A stretch of 64,000 bases of DNA from Flavobacteriales bacterium. GTDB taxonomy: Bacteria; Bacteroidota; Bacteroidia; Flavobacteriales_F; PHOS-HE28. Location of the stretch: positions 434,001-498,000 of the forward strand of contig JAMLHB010000001.1 of NCBI GenBank assembly GCA_023957375.1, written 5' to 3'. Below, one piece after another: positions 32,471 through 45,249 of this stretch. A model generated the notes under the pieces. It searched no databases and was not told where the DNA came from. It saw only the letters and a list, made by a program, of their open reading frames with translations. The number at the start of each line of letters is the position of its first letter. The stretch's first letter is position 1. Position numbers and translations under genes: made by a program.

Positions 32471-34000
32471 ATGCGCAATTCCACCGACTTCTCACAGGCC
32501 ATGCTGGCGGGCTACACCTTCAAGGGGCAAAGCTTCGACCTGGGCGGCCCGCTGTTCAATGGCGAATGCCCGCCGGGCACGGCGGTGCGGGTGCCCCTGC
32601 GGATGATGAACCGCCACGGCCTGATCGCCGGGGCCACGGGCACGGGCAAAACCAAAACCTTGCAGGTGATCGCCGAACAGCTTTCCATGGCCGGGGTGCC
32701 CACCTTGCTGATGGACATCAAAGGCGACCTCAGCGGCATCGCTGCCCCAGCCTTGCCCAATCCGAAGATCGATGCGCGCCAGCAGAAGATGGGCTTGGCA
32801 TGGGAGCCGCTCCGGCTGCCGGTGGAACTGCTGAGCCTGAGCGATGAGCCCGGCGCCCGGCTGCGGGCCACCGTCAGCGAGTTCGGGCCTGTGCTGCTCA
32901 GCCGCATCCTGGAGCTGAACGACACCCAGGGAAGCATCCTCGCGCTGATCTTCAAATACTGTGACGACCGGGGCTGGCCACTGCTGGACCTGGAAGATCT
33001 GCAGGCCGTGCTGCGCTATACCAGCGGGGAAGGCAAGGAGGCCGTGGAAAAGGAATATGGACGGGTCAGCGGGGCCTCCGTGAGCACCATCATGCGCAAA
33101 CTGATCGAGCTCGAGCAGCAGGGGGCCGGCAGCTTTTTCGGCGAGCGCAGCTTCGACCCGGCGGACATGCTCCGGTTACGCGATGGCAAGGGGGTCATCC
33201 ACATCGTTCGCCTCACCGATATCCAGGACAAACCGCGCCTGTTCAGCACCTTTATGCTGTGCCTGCTGGCAGAGGTTTATTCCACCTTCCCGGAGGTGGG
33301 CGATGCGGACAAACCCAAGCTCGTGATCTTTATTGACGAGGCCCATCTGATCTTCGACAACGCCACCAAGCCTTTGCTGGACCAGATCGGAAGCATCATC
33401 AAACTGATCCGCTCCAAGGGCGTGGGTATCCATTTTTGCACGCAAGACCCCAGCGACGTGCCCGAAAGCGTCCTGGGGCAGTTGGGCATGAAGGTGCAGC
33501 ACGCCCTGAGGGCGTTCACGGCAAAGGACAGGCAAACCATCAAGCGCACCGCACAGAACTACCCCATATCGGAGTTCTACGAAACGGAAACGCTGCTCAC
33601 CTCCATGGGCATCGGCGAGGCCATGGTGACCGTGTTGAACGAGAAGGGCATGCCCACGCCCTTGGCCCACACCTTGGTGCGGGCGCCCGGTACCCGCATG
33701 GACATTCTTGCGCCGGCGGAGCTGCAGGCGTTGGTGGCGCAAAGCGAACTGGCGCCGAAGTACAATGAGGTGATCGATCGGGAGAGCGCCAGTGAACTGC
33801 TCGCCAAGCGGCTGAACGATCACCAGGAACGGGTGGAACCCGCCGATGTGCCCAAGCCGAAAAAGGCGCCCAAGGAGGAGCCCGGCTGGGTCGAACAAGC
33901 GTCCAAGAACACCATGGTGCGCCAGTTGGGCCGCACGGCCTTGCGCGAGATCACCCGCGGGTTGTTGGGCGTGATCGGCATCCGGCCACGCAGGCGGTGA
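32471..34000 (+). CDS. HerA-like ATPase (DUF853 family)
   Basis: The 509-residue P-loop protein has Walker A GATGTGKTKTLQ near residue 55, LLMDIKGDLSG, and Walker B KLVIFIDEAHLIF near 290. The C-terminal helicase-like core is typical of the HerA/DUF853 group. A basic tail (IRPRRR) ends it. Family members are hexameric DNA pumps or helicases. No NurA nuclease partner lies nearby. The ATG at 32471 is favoured over a GTG at 32447. Confidence 0.85.
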   Translation: MRNSTDFSQAMLAGYTFKGQSFDLGGPLFNGECPPGTAVRVPLRMMNRHGLIAGATGTGKTKTLQVIAEQLSMAGVPTLLMDIKGDLSGIAAPALPNPKIDARQQKMGLAWEPLRLPVELLSLSDEPGARLRATVSEFGPVLLSRILELNDTQGSILALIFKYCDDRGWPLLDLEDLQAVLRYTSGEGKEAVEKEYGRVSGASVSTIMRKLIELEQQGAGSFFGERSFDPADMLRLRDGKGVIHIVRLTDIQDKPRLFSTFMLCLLAEVYSTFPEVGDADKPKLVIFIDEAHLIFDNATKPLLDQIGSIIKLIRSKGVGIHFCTQDPSDVPESVLGQLGMKVQHALRAFTAKDRQTIKRTAQNYPISEFYETETLLTSMGIGEAMVTVLNEKGMPTPLAHTLVRAPGTRMDILAPAELQALVAQSELAPKYNEVIDRESASELLAKRLNDHQERVEPADVPKPKKAPKEEPGWVEQASKNTMVRQLGRTALREITRGLLGVIGIRPRRR

Positions 34001-34130
34001 GGCCTGCTTGGCGAAGGAAGGGCCTGGGACACCTGCACAGCACGGGAAGCAGGCTGCTTTTCCTGGGGCATGGTCCAGGACGGGTCCGTGGTTTATAGGG
34101 AAGGGCTCTCTATGCCTTTTTCTTCCGAAC

Positions 34131-34703
34131 CTACTCGCCTTCCAGGTCGGCCTTGCGGATCTCCTCGTCAAGGATCTCCTCGATCTTCTTCCGCGTCACA
34201 TCATTGATCTTGGCGTCCGTCTTGGCCTGCTTCTTCAGAAAGCGGAACATGGCGTTCTTCTTGATCTCGTAAGCGGAATACTGCGTGTATTCCTTGGTGG
34301 TGGCGTTGTAGCGGGTCTCCTCGCCGATCTTGCGCAGGTCGCCGATCTCGGTGTTCATCACCTCGCGCACCAGCGATTGGAACTTGTCCGCCACATCGGC
34401 AGCCTCGGCGTTTTCCGTTTGCCCCAGGTACTGGTCAGTTACCGCCCGGATGTTGGTGCCCACCTGTGCGGCCAACTGGTTCTTGGCATCCAGGTCGGCT
34501 TTGCTGCGGGCGATGTTCTGCTTCACACTTACCCCCGTACCCGTGCCCCGGAACCAGCGGTTGTTGCTTTCGTACTTGCTGCCGGTGAAGGGCATTTTCA
34601 CCTTTTCCCCGGCGGGACTGGTGCTTTTGCAAGCTGACAGGGAGAAGACCGCCAGGGCCAGTAGGCCGATGGCGTGGCGAATGCGCAGGTGATGAAGTTG
34701 CAT
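34131..34703 (-). CDS. LPP20-like lipoprotein
   Basis: The 190-residue product has a lipoprotein signal ending LSAC (about residue 25) followed by a conserved-looking region (NNRWFRGTGTGVS, IARSKADLDAKNQLA) like LPP20-family envelope proteins that process into alpha/beta domains. A long charged helical tail ends it. The ATG at 34703 is chosen since upstream in-frame sequence translates a duplicated non-coding segment. Function unknown. Confidence 0.72.
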   Translation of the reverse strand: MQLHHLRIRHAIGLLALAVFSLSACKSTSPAGEKVKMPFTGSKYESNNRWFRGTGTGVSVKQNIARSKADLDAKNQLAAQVGTNIRAVTDQYLGQTENAEAADVADKFQSLVREVMNTEIGDLRKIGEETRYNATTKEYTQYSAYEIKKNAMFRFLKKQAKTDAKINDVTRKKIEEILDEEIRKADLEGE

Positions 34704-34724
34704 GGTGGTCGTTTTTGCGTGGAA

Positions 34725-34900
34725 CAAAGAAAAACCATGCCGATCTTTTTTCATGCAAGGCCCGAACGGATCTTGGCGGGGTTCACGAACCTTGCCATCT
34801 CCATTGTTCCCGCAGGGTCGCCACAAGAAGATCGTGGGTTCAATGGCACCGCGGGACCCCGGCGATTGCAGAGGCAAAGAGAAACCATGCCGATCTTTTA
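34725..34900. repeat. duplicated 26-bp segment between divergent genes
   Basis: A segment containing AACCATGCCGATCTTTT occurs at 34725-34751 and again at 34875-34900, preceded each time by CAAAGA. Between them lie 123 unrelated bases. It could be a repeated operator or a scar of duplication. Confidence 0.5.
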
Positions 34901-34957
34901 TTGACAATTGGTCCCAATCGGTCCCGGATCTCGCACCTTTCGGAAAAATAACCACAC

Positions 34958-35998
34958 ATGAGAGCGCTCAAAACCCTCCTGATCATCGTGCTGGCAGTAG
35001 TGGTGCTGGCCTTGGTGCTGGGCTTGCTGGGCCCCAAGCACTCGCACTTGGAAAGCAAAACCGTGATCGCGGCCCCGGCTTCCGTGGTTTGGGACCATGT
35101 GAAAACACTGAAGGCGGAAAATGAGTGGAGCCCGTTCCTGGCCATGGAACCCTCGGCGAAAGTGATCTTTGAGGGAACCGATGGCGAAGTTGGTTCAAAG
35201 AGCAGTTGGGCCGGTGAGAAGATGGGCAAGGGGGAGCAGGTGGTGAATGCCGTTGACCCCGGCAAGCACATTGGCGTGGACCTGCATTTCATCGAACCGT
35301 TTGAAGGGAAGGCGAAAGGGGCGATCAACCTGGTGCCGAAAGGTGACAGCACGGAAGTAACTTGGTCCTTCGATTCCGAGAACGGCTTTATCTCACGGAT
35401 CATCCATGTCTTCAAGGACATGGACGCCATGATGGGACCGGTGTTCGCAAGCGGGTTGGAGAGCCTGAAGAAACTTTGCGAAGCCGATGTAGCCAAGCAG
35501 GCTGCAGACTTGAAGGCGCGCACCTTCAGGGGATACACCATTGAAACGGTGGACCGCCCTGCGGTGACCTACCTCGGCAAACGGCAGAAGGTGAAATGGG
35601 CGAAGCTCTCCGAGTTCTTCGGCCAGACTTTTCCCATGGTGGCCCAAGCGGCCGGAAAAGCCGGGATAAAAATGAACGGGGCGCCTTCCGGTCTCTACTT
35701 TGAATGGGACACGGCAGGCATGCAGACGGATGTGTTTGCCGGCATTCCCATTGAAGTAGCCCCGGGCACCAAAGTGGATGGCCTTGCACTGCAGGAAGTG
35801 CCGGCCGGCAAGGCGCTGAAAGTGGTGTACCTCGGAGCCTATGACAAGAGCGGTGATGCCCATGAGGCCGCGCACGACATGATAAAGGCCAATGGCCTTG
35901 AGATGAACGGCCCCGCGATCGATGAGTACGTTACCGATCCGGGCCAGGAGCCAGACGCGGCGAAGTGGGTCACGAACATTTATTATCCGATCAAATAG
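34958..35998 (+). CDS. membrane-anchored SRPBCC plus GyrI-like protein
   Basis: The 346-residue protein has an N-terminal membrane helix (residues 5-25), a polyketide-cyclase/START-like SRPBCC domain (about 30-170: TVIAAPASVVWDHVKTLKAENEW) and a GyrI-like effector-binding domain (about 185-345: VDRPAVTYLGKRQKV, YLGAYDKSGDAHEA). Both folds bind small hydrophobic ligands. The pairing is known in Bacteroidota without an assigned substrate. It stands alone. Confidence 0.78.
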   Translation: MRALKTLLIIVLAVVVLALVLGLLGPKHSHLESKTVIAAPASVVWDHVKTLKAENEWSPFLAMEPSAKVIFEGTDGEVGSKSSWAGEKMGKGEQVVNAVDPGKHIGVDLHFIEPFEGKAKGAINLVPKGDSTEVTWSFDSENGFISRIIHVFKDMDAMMGPVFASGLESLKKLCEADVAKQAADLKARTFRGYTIETVDRPAVTYLGKRQKVKWAKLSEFFGQTFPMVAQAAGKAGIKMNGAPSGLYFEWDTAGMQTDVFAGIPIEVAPGTKVDGLALQEVPAGKALKVVYLGAYDKSGDAHEAAHDMIKANGLEMNGPAIDEYVTDPGQEPDAAKWVTNIYYPIK

Positions 35999-36000
35999 GA

Positions 36001-36209
36001 GGGAAGCCTCAACGCGCGCAATCCCGCTTGATAGCTCCCTCAGGGTCTCGCAAAGCGGACCCTGGGGCTCAACGGGATTGCGCGCGCTTCGGCTTCGTTC
36101 AGCGGCGCCATCCCTGAGGGGGGAGGCTTCAACGCTCCAGTCCGCTGCGCGGTCTGTGATGCCACAAGCCTGATCGGTGCTTGGAGCAAGCTCCGCACCG
36201 ATCAGGCTT
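36001..36209. repeat. nested palindrome region upstream of the tRNA pair
   Basis: This gene-free stretch contains a 13-bp inverted repeat GCGCGCAATCCCG (36014-36026 with 36073-36085), an inner CAGGGTC/GACCCTG pair, and a hairpin with perfect 15-bp arms AAGCCTGATCGGTGC (36166-36180 with 36195-36209) whose loop holds a second 5-bp stem GGAGC/GCTCC. The hairpin may also terminate transcripts from either side. Confidence 0.75.
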
Positions 36210-36237
36210 GCGTCATCGCCCGCTTTGCGGGCCGCGT

Positions 36238-36327
36238 TGGCGGAGAGGGAGGGATTCGAACCCCCGTTACCCTTGCGGGTAAAGCGGTTTTCAAGACCGC
36301 CGCATTCAACCGCTCTGCCACCTCTCC
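36238..36327 (-). tRNA. tRNA-Ser (anticodon UGA)
   Basis: The minus strand folds as a class II tRNA with a long variable arm. The acceptor GGAGAGG pairs with CCTCTCC, the anticodon loop reads CTTGAAA with TGA as anticodon, and the T-loop contains GGTTCGAATCC. The 3' CCA is encoded at 36240-36238. A promoter box TACCTTCG lies 24 bases upstream. Confidence 0.95.
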
Positions 36328-36351
36328 ATAGGGCTTCGGGCCAATGGGGCG

Positions 36352-36359
36352 CGAAGGTA
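36352..36359 (-). promoter_or_regulatory. -7 promoter element for tRNA-Ser
   Basis: TACCTTCG on the minus strand, 24 bases before the tRNA 5' end and downstream of the tRNA-Ala terminator. Confidence 0.55.
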
Positions 36360-36376
36360 CCGGGATCCGGCCAAAG

Positions 36377-36402
36377 AAAAAGCCCCGCATCAGCAGGGCT
36401 TT
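36377..36402 (-). terminator. terminator after tRNA-Ala
   Basis: On the minus strand AAAGCCC and GGGCTTT form a stem around a short loop, followed by T residues. It separates tRNA-Ala from the promoter of tRNA-Ser. Confidence 0.7.
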
Positions 36403-36409
36403 CCCGGTG

Positions 36410-36483
36410 TGGAGCAAAAGAGATTCGAACTCTCGACCTCCGCATTGCGAACGCGGCGCTCTAGCCAGCTGAGCTATTGCCCC
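36410..36483 (-). tRNA. tRNA-Ala (anticodon CGC)
   Basis: The minus strand gives a full cloverleaf: acceptor GGGGCAA with TTGCTCC including the G3:U70 wobble that identifies alanine tRNAs, anticodon loop TTCGCAA with anticodon CGC, and T-loop GTTCGAATC. CCA is not encoded. A weak GATATTTG box lies at 36491-36498. Confidence 0.93.
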
Positions 36484-36538
36484 GGGGGCGCAAATATCGC
36501 ACGGATCGGCCAACTCTGTCCCGTGGATGGACAAAGGC

Positions 36539-36546
36539 GATCTTTG
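36539..36546 (+). promoter_or_regulatory. promoter-like -7 box before prmC
   Basis: GATCTTTG lies 15 bases before the prmC ATG. The first base departs from TAnnTTTG, but the same variant precedes ligA. Confidence 0.4.
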
Positions 36547-36561
36547 GGGCGCCCCACCCGC

Positions 36562-40038
<3,477 letters not shown>

Positions 40039-40051
40039 ACCAATTGCATAG

Positions 40052-40945
<894 letters not shown>

Positions 40946-40957
40946 ATGGGTTCGTAG

Positions 40958-41072
40958 TTGTTGGTTGTCAGTTGTTGGGCTTTGCCGCAACGAAGTTCAA
41001 TCTCGTTAACTCAGCTAACAACTGACAACCGACAACCGACAACTGACAACCGACAACCGACAACTGACAACC
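40958..41072. repeat. inverted heptamer-repeat hairpin upstream of the exonuclease gene
   Basis: Three units of TTGTYRG type at 40958-40978 face an array of 7.7 heptamers CAACTGA/CAACCGA at 41019-41072, arranged as a 21-bp super-unit (one CAACTGA, two CAACCGA) repeated 2.6 times. The arms can pair across a 40-base spacer, giving a large hairpin between dapA and the exonuclease gene. Confidence 0.8.
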
Positions 41073-41083
41073 ATTCGCCCCTC

Positions 41084-41686
41084 ATGGACTTCCTCGCCCT
41101 CGACTTCGAGACCGCCACCAACGAGGCCGACAGCCCTTGCGAAATGGGCCTGGCCATTGTGCGCGGCGGGGTGGTGCGCGAGGTGCGCAACTGGTTGATC
41201 AAGCCGCGGCAATGGCCGTACTTCTCGCCTTTCACCATGGCCGTCCATGGCATCCGGCCGCAGGATGTGGCCGATGCACCCGGGTTCGCGGAAGTATGGG
41301 AGGAAGCGCTGCCCCTAATGGATGGAGGCACAGTGGTGGCGCACAATGCCGCCTTTGACATGAACGTGTTGCGCAGCACCCTGCTCAGCCACCGGCTACA
41401 AATGCCCACCTTCAGCTATTTCTGTTCCGTGAGCCTGTGCCGCCGCGTGTGGCCGGGGTACCGCAGCTATGGCCTCGGGCCGATGTGCAGCGTGCATGGC
41501 ATCGGCCTAAAGCACCACCGCGCCGGAAATGATGCGGAGGCCGCTGCGGAACTCGTACTGCGCGCAGGCCGGGCCACCGACGTGGATTCCACCGATGAAC
41601 TGCTGAGGCGCAGCCACGTGAAGCAGGGCAGCCTTAGCCCGCAGGCCCACCGCACGCCCGGGGGGAAGGTGACGGTGTTGGGGTAA
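41084..41686 (+). CDS. 3'-5' exonuclease (DEDDh, DnaQ-like)
   Basis: The 200-residue protein starts with the Exo I motif LDFETA (Asp7, Glu9), has Exo II in VVAHNAAFDMNVL, and a DEDDh-type Exo III (HHRAGNDAEAAAEL). It resembles the proofreading epsilon subunit but is free-standing. The ATG at 41084 is chosen. The frame stays open upstream through the heptamer array, where it would encode TTDNRQP repeats. The gene is bracketed on both sides by similar heptamer hairpins. Confidence 0.82.
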   Translation: MDFLALDFETATNEADSPCEMGLAIVRGGVVREVRNWLIKPRQWPYFSPFTMAVHGIRPQDVADAPGFAEVWEEALPLMDGGTVVAHNAAFDMNVLRSTLLSHRLQMPTFSYFCSVSLCRRVWPGYRSYGLGPMCSVHGIGLKHHRAGNDAEAAAELVLRAGRATDVDSTDELLRRSHVKQGSLSPQAHRTPGGKVTVLG

Positions 41687-41694
41687 GGCAACAG

Positions 41695-41761
41695 TTGTCG
41701 GTTGTCCGTTGTTGGTTGCCCGAACCAGACAACTGACGACTGACAACTGACAACTGACAAC
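41695..41761. repeat. inverted heptamer-repeat hairpin downstream of the exonuclease gene
   Basis: TTGTCGG, TTGTCCG and TTGTTGG (41695-41718) face CAACTGA, CGACTGA, CAACTGA and CAACTGA (41730-41761). They are the same 7-base family as the array upstream of the gene and can form a stem-loop. Confidence 0.8.
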
Positions 41762-41791
41762 AAAAAAGCCACCCCTTCTCGGAATGGCTTT
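41762..41791 (-). terminator. terminator of the thrS-infC-rpmI-rplT operon
   Basis: On the minus strand an 11-bp stem (AAAGCCATTCC with GGGGTGGCTTT, two G-U pairs) is followed by a T run, 22 bases after the rplT stop. Confidence 0.82.
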
Positions 41792-41812
41792 CAAGTCCCG
41801 AACTTGGATAAA

Positions 41813-42157
41813 CTACTTCACCTTCTCCACAATGGCTGTGAATGCAGCGGCATCCGTGTAAGCGATTTCCGCCAGGGCCTTGCGGTCCAGGGTGATGTTG
41901 GCGGCCTTCAGCTTGTTCATGAACACGCTGTAGCTCATGCCGTTCATGCGGGTGGCGGCGTTGATGCGCTGGATCCACAGGGCCCGGAAGTCGCGCTTCT
42001 TCACCTTGCGGCCCACGTAGGCATGTTCGTATCCCTTTTCCACCGTGTTCTTCGCAACGGTGTACACGTTCTTCCTGCGGCCGAAATTCCCTTTGGCCTG
42101 CTTGAGGACCTTCTTGCGGCGCGCCGCACTGGCTACCTTGTTCTTTGAGCGTGGCAT
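41813..42157 (-). CDS. rplT: 50S ribosomal protein L20
   Basis: The 114-residue protein is basic with the L20 pattern [26 protein letters not shown] and [14 protein letters not shown]. It nucleates 50S assembly on 23S rRNA and in other bacteria represses its own operon. It is the last gene of the thrS-infC-rpmI-rplT set. Confidence 0.96.
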   Translation of the reverse strand: MPRSKNKVASAARRKKVLKQAKGNFGRRKNVYTVAKNTVEKGYEHAYVGRKVKKRDFRALWIQRINAATRMNGMSYSVFMNKLKAANITLDRKALAEIAYTDAAAFTAIVEKVK

Positions 42158-42257
42158 TCTTCTGTTCTGTTTTTGGGTGCAAGCGCCCCGGCATGGCGGG
42201 GTCTTTGGTGCTGCACACCCTGGTTAACCCCGCCTGTGGACCCGGCGGGAAACGGTC

Positions 42258-42449
42258 TTACTTCAGCAGCGCCAAGATCCCCTTCTCATCGACGCTGGCG
42301 ATCAGGCCGGTCTTCTGCAGGTTGCGCTTGCGCTTCTTGTGCTTCTTGGTAAGGATGTGGCTGGTGAACGCGTGCTTGCGCTTCACCTTTCCCGTGCCGG
42401 TGAGCGCAAAGCGCTTCTTGGCACCGGACTTGGTCTTCATCTTGGGCAT
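42258..42449 (-). CDS. rpmI: 50S ribosomal protein L35
   Basis: The 63-residue protein has the L35 start [13 protein letters not shown] and the Lys/Arg-rich tail. ATG 42449 is chosen from family alignment. The longer frame to 42515 has no support. It sits between infC and rplT. Confidence 0.95.
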   Translation of the reverse strand: MPKMKTKSGAKKRFALTGTGKVKRKHAFTSHILTKKHKKRKRNLQKTGLIASVDEKGILALLK

Positions 42450-42555
42450 GCCTCTTCGGTATTGATCGAACGTTCGGGGGCGCGAATTTCGCACTTTTTC
42501 CCGAATGCCGTGCATTTTTTCACCCTCTTTACCGGGGAATGCGCCTGGCGCCGGG

Positions 42556-43152
42556 TTATTTCTTCTTCGGGATCAGGTACATCATCATCCGCTTGCCCTC
42601 CAATTTGGGCATGCTCTCCACCACGCCGATGTCCTCCAGCTCCTGGGCGAACTTCAGCAGCAGGATCTCGCCGCGCTCCTTGAACACGATGGTGCGGCCC
42701 TTGAAGAACACGAACGCCTTCACTTTGTGGCCTTCCTCCAGAAAGCGGCGGGCGTGCTTGAGCTTGAAGTTCAGGTCGTGCTCATCCGTGTTGGGTCCGA
42801 AGCGGATCTCCTTCATCTCGATCACGGCCTGCTTGGCCTTGATCTCCTTCTGCTTCTTCTTGAGGTCGTACAGGAACTTCTTGTAGTCGATGATCCGGCA
42901 CACCGGCGGGTCGGCCGTGGGGCTGATCTCCACCAGGTCCAAGCTGCGTTCCTTGGCCATGGCCAAGGCTTTCTCGATCGGGTAGATGCCCTGTTCCACG
43001 CCTTCGCCCACCACGCGCACCTCCGGCACGCCGTATATGCGGTCATTGATGCGGTGAGGGTCTTCGCGGACCACGCGGCCGCGCGGACGGCGGCCGCCAC
43101 TGGGGCGGGGTGGGCGGGGGCCCAACGGACGGAAGGGAGGACGTGTTGCCAA
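42556..43152 (-). CDS. infC: translation initiation factor IF-3 with a TTG start
   Basis: The 198-residue protein has both IF-3 domains ([50 protein letters not shown], then [14 protein letters not shown]). A basic Pro/Arg-rich N-terminal extension of about 30 residues precedes them. No ATG lies at the family's usual start. The best fit is a TTG at 43152 (then GCA ACA CGT). Non-AUG starts on infC are known to allow autoregulation by IF-3 itself. Confidence 0.9.
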   Translation of the reverse strand: MATRPPFRPLGPRPPRPSGGRRPRGRVVREDPHRINDRIYGVPEVRVVGEGVEQGIYPIEKALAMAKERSLDLVEISPTADPPVCRIIDYKKFLYDLKKKQKEIKAKQAVIEMKEIRFGPNTDEHDLNFKLKHARRFLEEGHKVKAFVFFKGRTIVFKERGEILLLKFAQELEDIGVVESMPKLEGKRMMMYLIPKKK

Positions 43153-43179
43153 CTTGCTTGCGGTAAGGGTTACGGTAGG

Positions 43180-45123
43180 TTATTGGCCGGAGAGGCTGGC
43201 CTGAATGCGCTCCTGGACCAATGAGTGGAATTGTTGTGGTGTTAGGGCGCCCATGTCGCCCCGGCCGTGCTCGCGTACGGAAAGGGTGCCCGTGTCGGCT
43301 TCCTTTTCACCAATGATGAGCATGAACGGCGTTTTGGCCATTTCCGCGTCGCGGATCTTGCGACCGATCTTTTCGTTCCGCTCGTCGATGATGGCGCGAA
43401 TATCGGATTCTTTCAGCAATTCTGCCATTTGCTTGGCGGCCGCGTTGAATTTTTCGCTGATCGGCAGGATGATGGCCTGCTCCGGGGCTAACCACAGCGG
43501 GAAGCGCCCGGCGGTATGCTCGATCAGCACGGCGGTGAAGCGCTCCAGCGAGCCGAACGGCGCGCGGTGGATCATCACTGGGCGGTGCTTCCGGTTGTCC
43601 GCACCCACGTATTCCAGCTCGAAACGCTCCGGCAGGTTGTAGTCCACTTGGATGGTGCCCAACTGCCATTTGCGGCCCAGGGCGTCCTTCACCATGAAGT
43701 CCAGCTTGGGACCGTAGAACGCAGCTTCACCGTATTCCACCACGGCCTTCATGCCTTTCTCGGCCACGGCCTCGGTGATGGCGCGCTCGGCCTTCTCCCA
43801 GTTTTCCTCGCTGCCGATGTATTTGCTGCGGTCTTCCTTGTCACGCAGGCTGATCTGCACCTCGTAATCCTTGAAGTCCAGCGCGCGGAACACCAGCAGC
43901 ACCAGGTCGATCACTTTCTTGAATTCCTCCTTTACCTGGTCGGGCATGCAGAAGAGGTGTGCGTCGTCCTGCGTGAAGCCGCGCACCCGGGTGAGGCCGT
44001 GCAGTTCGCCGCTTTGCTCGTAGCGGTACACCGTGCCGAACTCGGCCAAACGCAGGGGAAGGTCCTTGTAGCTGCGCGGGCGGCTGGCGAAGATCTCGCA
44101 GTGGTGCGGGCAGTTCATGGGCTTGAGCATGAACATCTCGCCTTCCTGCGGGGTCTCGATGGGCTGGAAGCTGTCTTTGCCGTATTTCTCCCAGTGGCCG
44201 CTGGTTTCGTACAGGGCCTTGCCGCCGATGTGGGGCGTGGCCACCTGCACGTAGCCTGCTTTTTCCTGCGCGGTCTTCAGGAAGTTCACCAACCGCTCGC
44301 GCAGCGCGGTGCCCTTGGGCAGCCACAGCGGCAGGCCCGCGCCCACTTTTTCGCTGAAGGTGAACAGGTCCAGTTCCTTGCCCAGCTTGCGGTGGTCCCG
44401 CTTTTTCGCTTCTTCCAACAAGGCCAAATACTCGTCCAGTTCCTTCTGCTTGGGGAAGGTGATGGCGTACAGGCGGGTGAGCTGCTTGCGCTTTTCATCG
44501 CCGCGCCAGTAGGCCCCGGCCACGCTCATCACCTTGATGGCCTTGATGGGGCTGGTGTCCGGCAGGTGCGGCCCGCGGCACAGGTCGGTGAAGTTGCCCT
44601 GCGTGTAAAAGCTGATGGTGCCGTCTTCCAGTCCGTCGATCAGCTCCAGCTTGTACTCATCACCTTTCTCGGTGAAGTATTGGATGGCCTCGGCCTTGGG
44701 CACCTCGCGGCGCGTGAAGACTTCCTTCTTGCCCGCCAGTTCCTTCATCTTGGCCTCGATGGCCGCGAAGTCGCCGTCGCCGATCACCTGGTCGCCCAGG
44801 TCGATGTCGTAGTAGAAGCCATTTTCGATGGGCGGGCCGATGCCGAACTTGGTGCCGGGGTAAAGCGCTTCAATGGCCTCGGCCATGAGGTGGGCGCTGC
44901 TGTGCCACAGGGTGGCTTTCCCTTCGGCATCGTTCCAGGTGAGCAGTTGCAGGGTGCAATCGCCGGGCAAAGGGCGGTTGGCATCACGCACCTCGCCATT
45001 GATTTTTGCGCTGAGCACATTGCGGGCCAGGCCCTCGCTGATGCTTTTGGCCACGTCCATGGCCGTGGTGCCTTGTTCGTATTCCCGGACAGTTCCATCC
45101 GGTAGGGTAACCTTGATCTGCAT
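43180..45123 (-). CDS. thrS: threonyl-tRNA synthetase
   Basis: The 647-residue class II synthetase shows a TGS domain at 1-60, the editing domain with [12 protein letters not shown], catalytic motifs 1-3 (the zinc-binding [29 protein letters not shown]) and the anticodon-binding end. It charges tRNA-Thr. The ATG at 45123 is used because a TACCTTCG promoter box lies at 45167-45174, inside the longer frame. First gene of the thrS-infC-rpmI-rplT operon. Confidence 0.96.
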   Translation of the reverse strand: MQIKVTLPDGTVREYEQGTTAMDVAKSISEGLARNVLSAKINGEVRDANRPLPGDCTLQLLTWNDAEGKATLWHSSAHLMAEAIEALYPGTKFGIGPPIENGFYYDIDLGDQVIGDGDFAAIEAKMKELAGKKEVFTRREVPKAEAIQYFTEKGDEYKLELIDGLEDGTISFYTQGNFTDLCRGPHLPDTSPIKAIKVMSVAGAYWRGDEKRKQLTRLYAITFPKQKELDEYLALLEEAKKRDHRKLGKELDLFTFSEKVGAGLPLWLPKGTALRERLVNFLKTAQEKAGYVQVATPHIGGKALYETSGHWEKYGKDSFQPIETPQEGEMFMLKPMNCPHHCEIFASRPRSYKDLPLRLAEFGTVYRYEQSGELHGLTRVRGFTQDDAHLFCMPDQVKEEFKKVIDLVLLVFRALDFKDYEVQISLRDKEDRSKYIGSEENWEKAERAITEAVAEKGMKAVVEYGEAAFYGPKLDFMVKDALGRKWQLGTIQVDYNLPERFELEYVGADNRKHRPVMIHRAPFGSLERFTAVLIEHTAGRFPLWLAPEQAIILPISEKFNAAAKQMAELLKESDIRAIIDERNEKIGRKIRDAEMAKTPFMLIIGEKEADTGTLSVREHGRGDMGALTPQQFHSLVQERIQASLSGQ

Positions 45124-45166
45124 AGGTTCAGCTTTTCCGCCATACAAGCGGCGGTGAAAGGGGGCG

Positions 45167-45174
45167 CGAAGGTA
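45167..45174 (-). promoter_or_regulatory. -7 promoter element for the thrS operon
   Basis: TACCTTCG on the minus strand, 43 bases before the thrS ATG. No clear TTG at -33. Confidence 0.5.
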
Positions 45175-45249
45175 AGCAGGGCCTGTGGGCCATGGCACCA
45201 AGCAAAAGCGCCTCCCGGTGCGGAAGGCACTTCGCAAACTTCGCGGGGG

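Noticed and set aside
41019..41072. CRISPR or protein-coding repeat
   Set aside because: The unit is 7 bp with no spacers. It is a tandem heptamer array. Coding through it is possible only if the exonuclease started far upstream of its conserved first motif.
43516..45105. 529-codon plus-strand ORF opposite thrS
   Set aside because: Shadow of thrS. The translation is low-complexity His/Val/Gln/Ala-rich with no motif.
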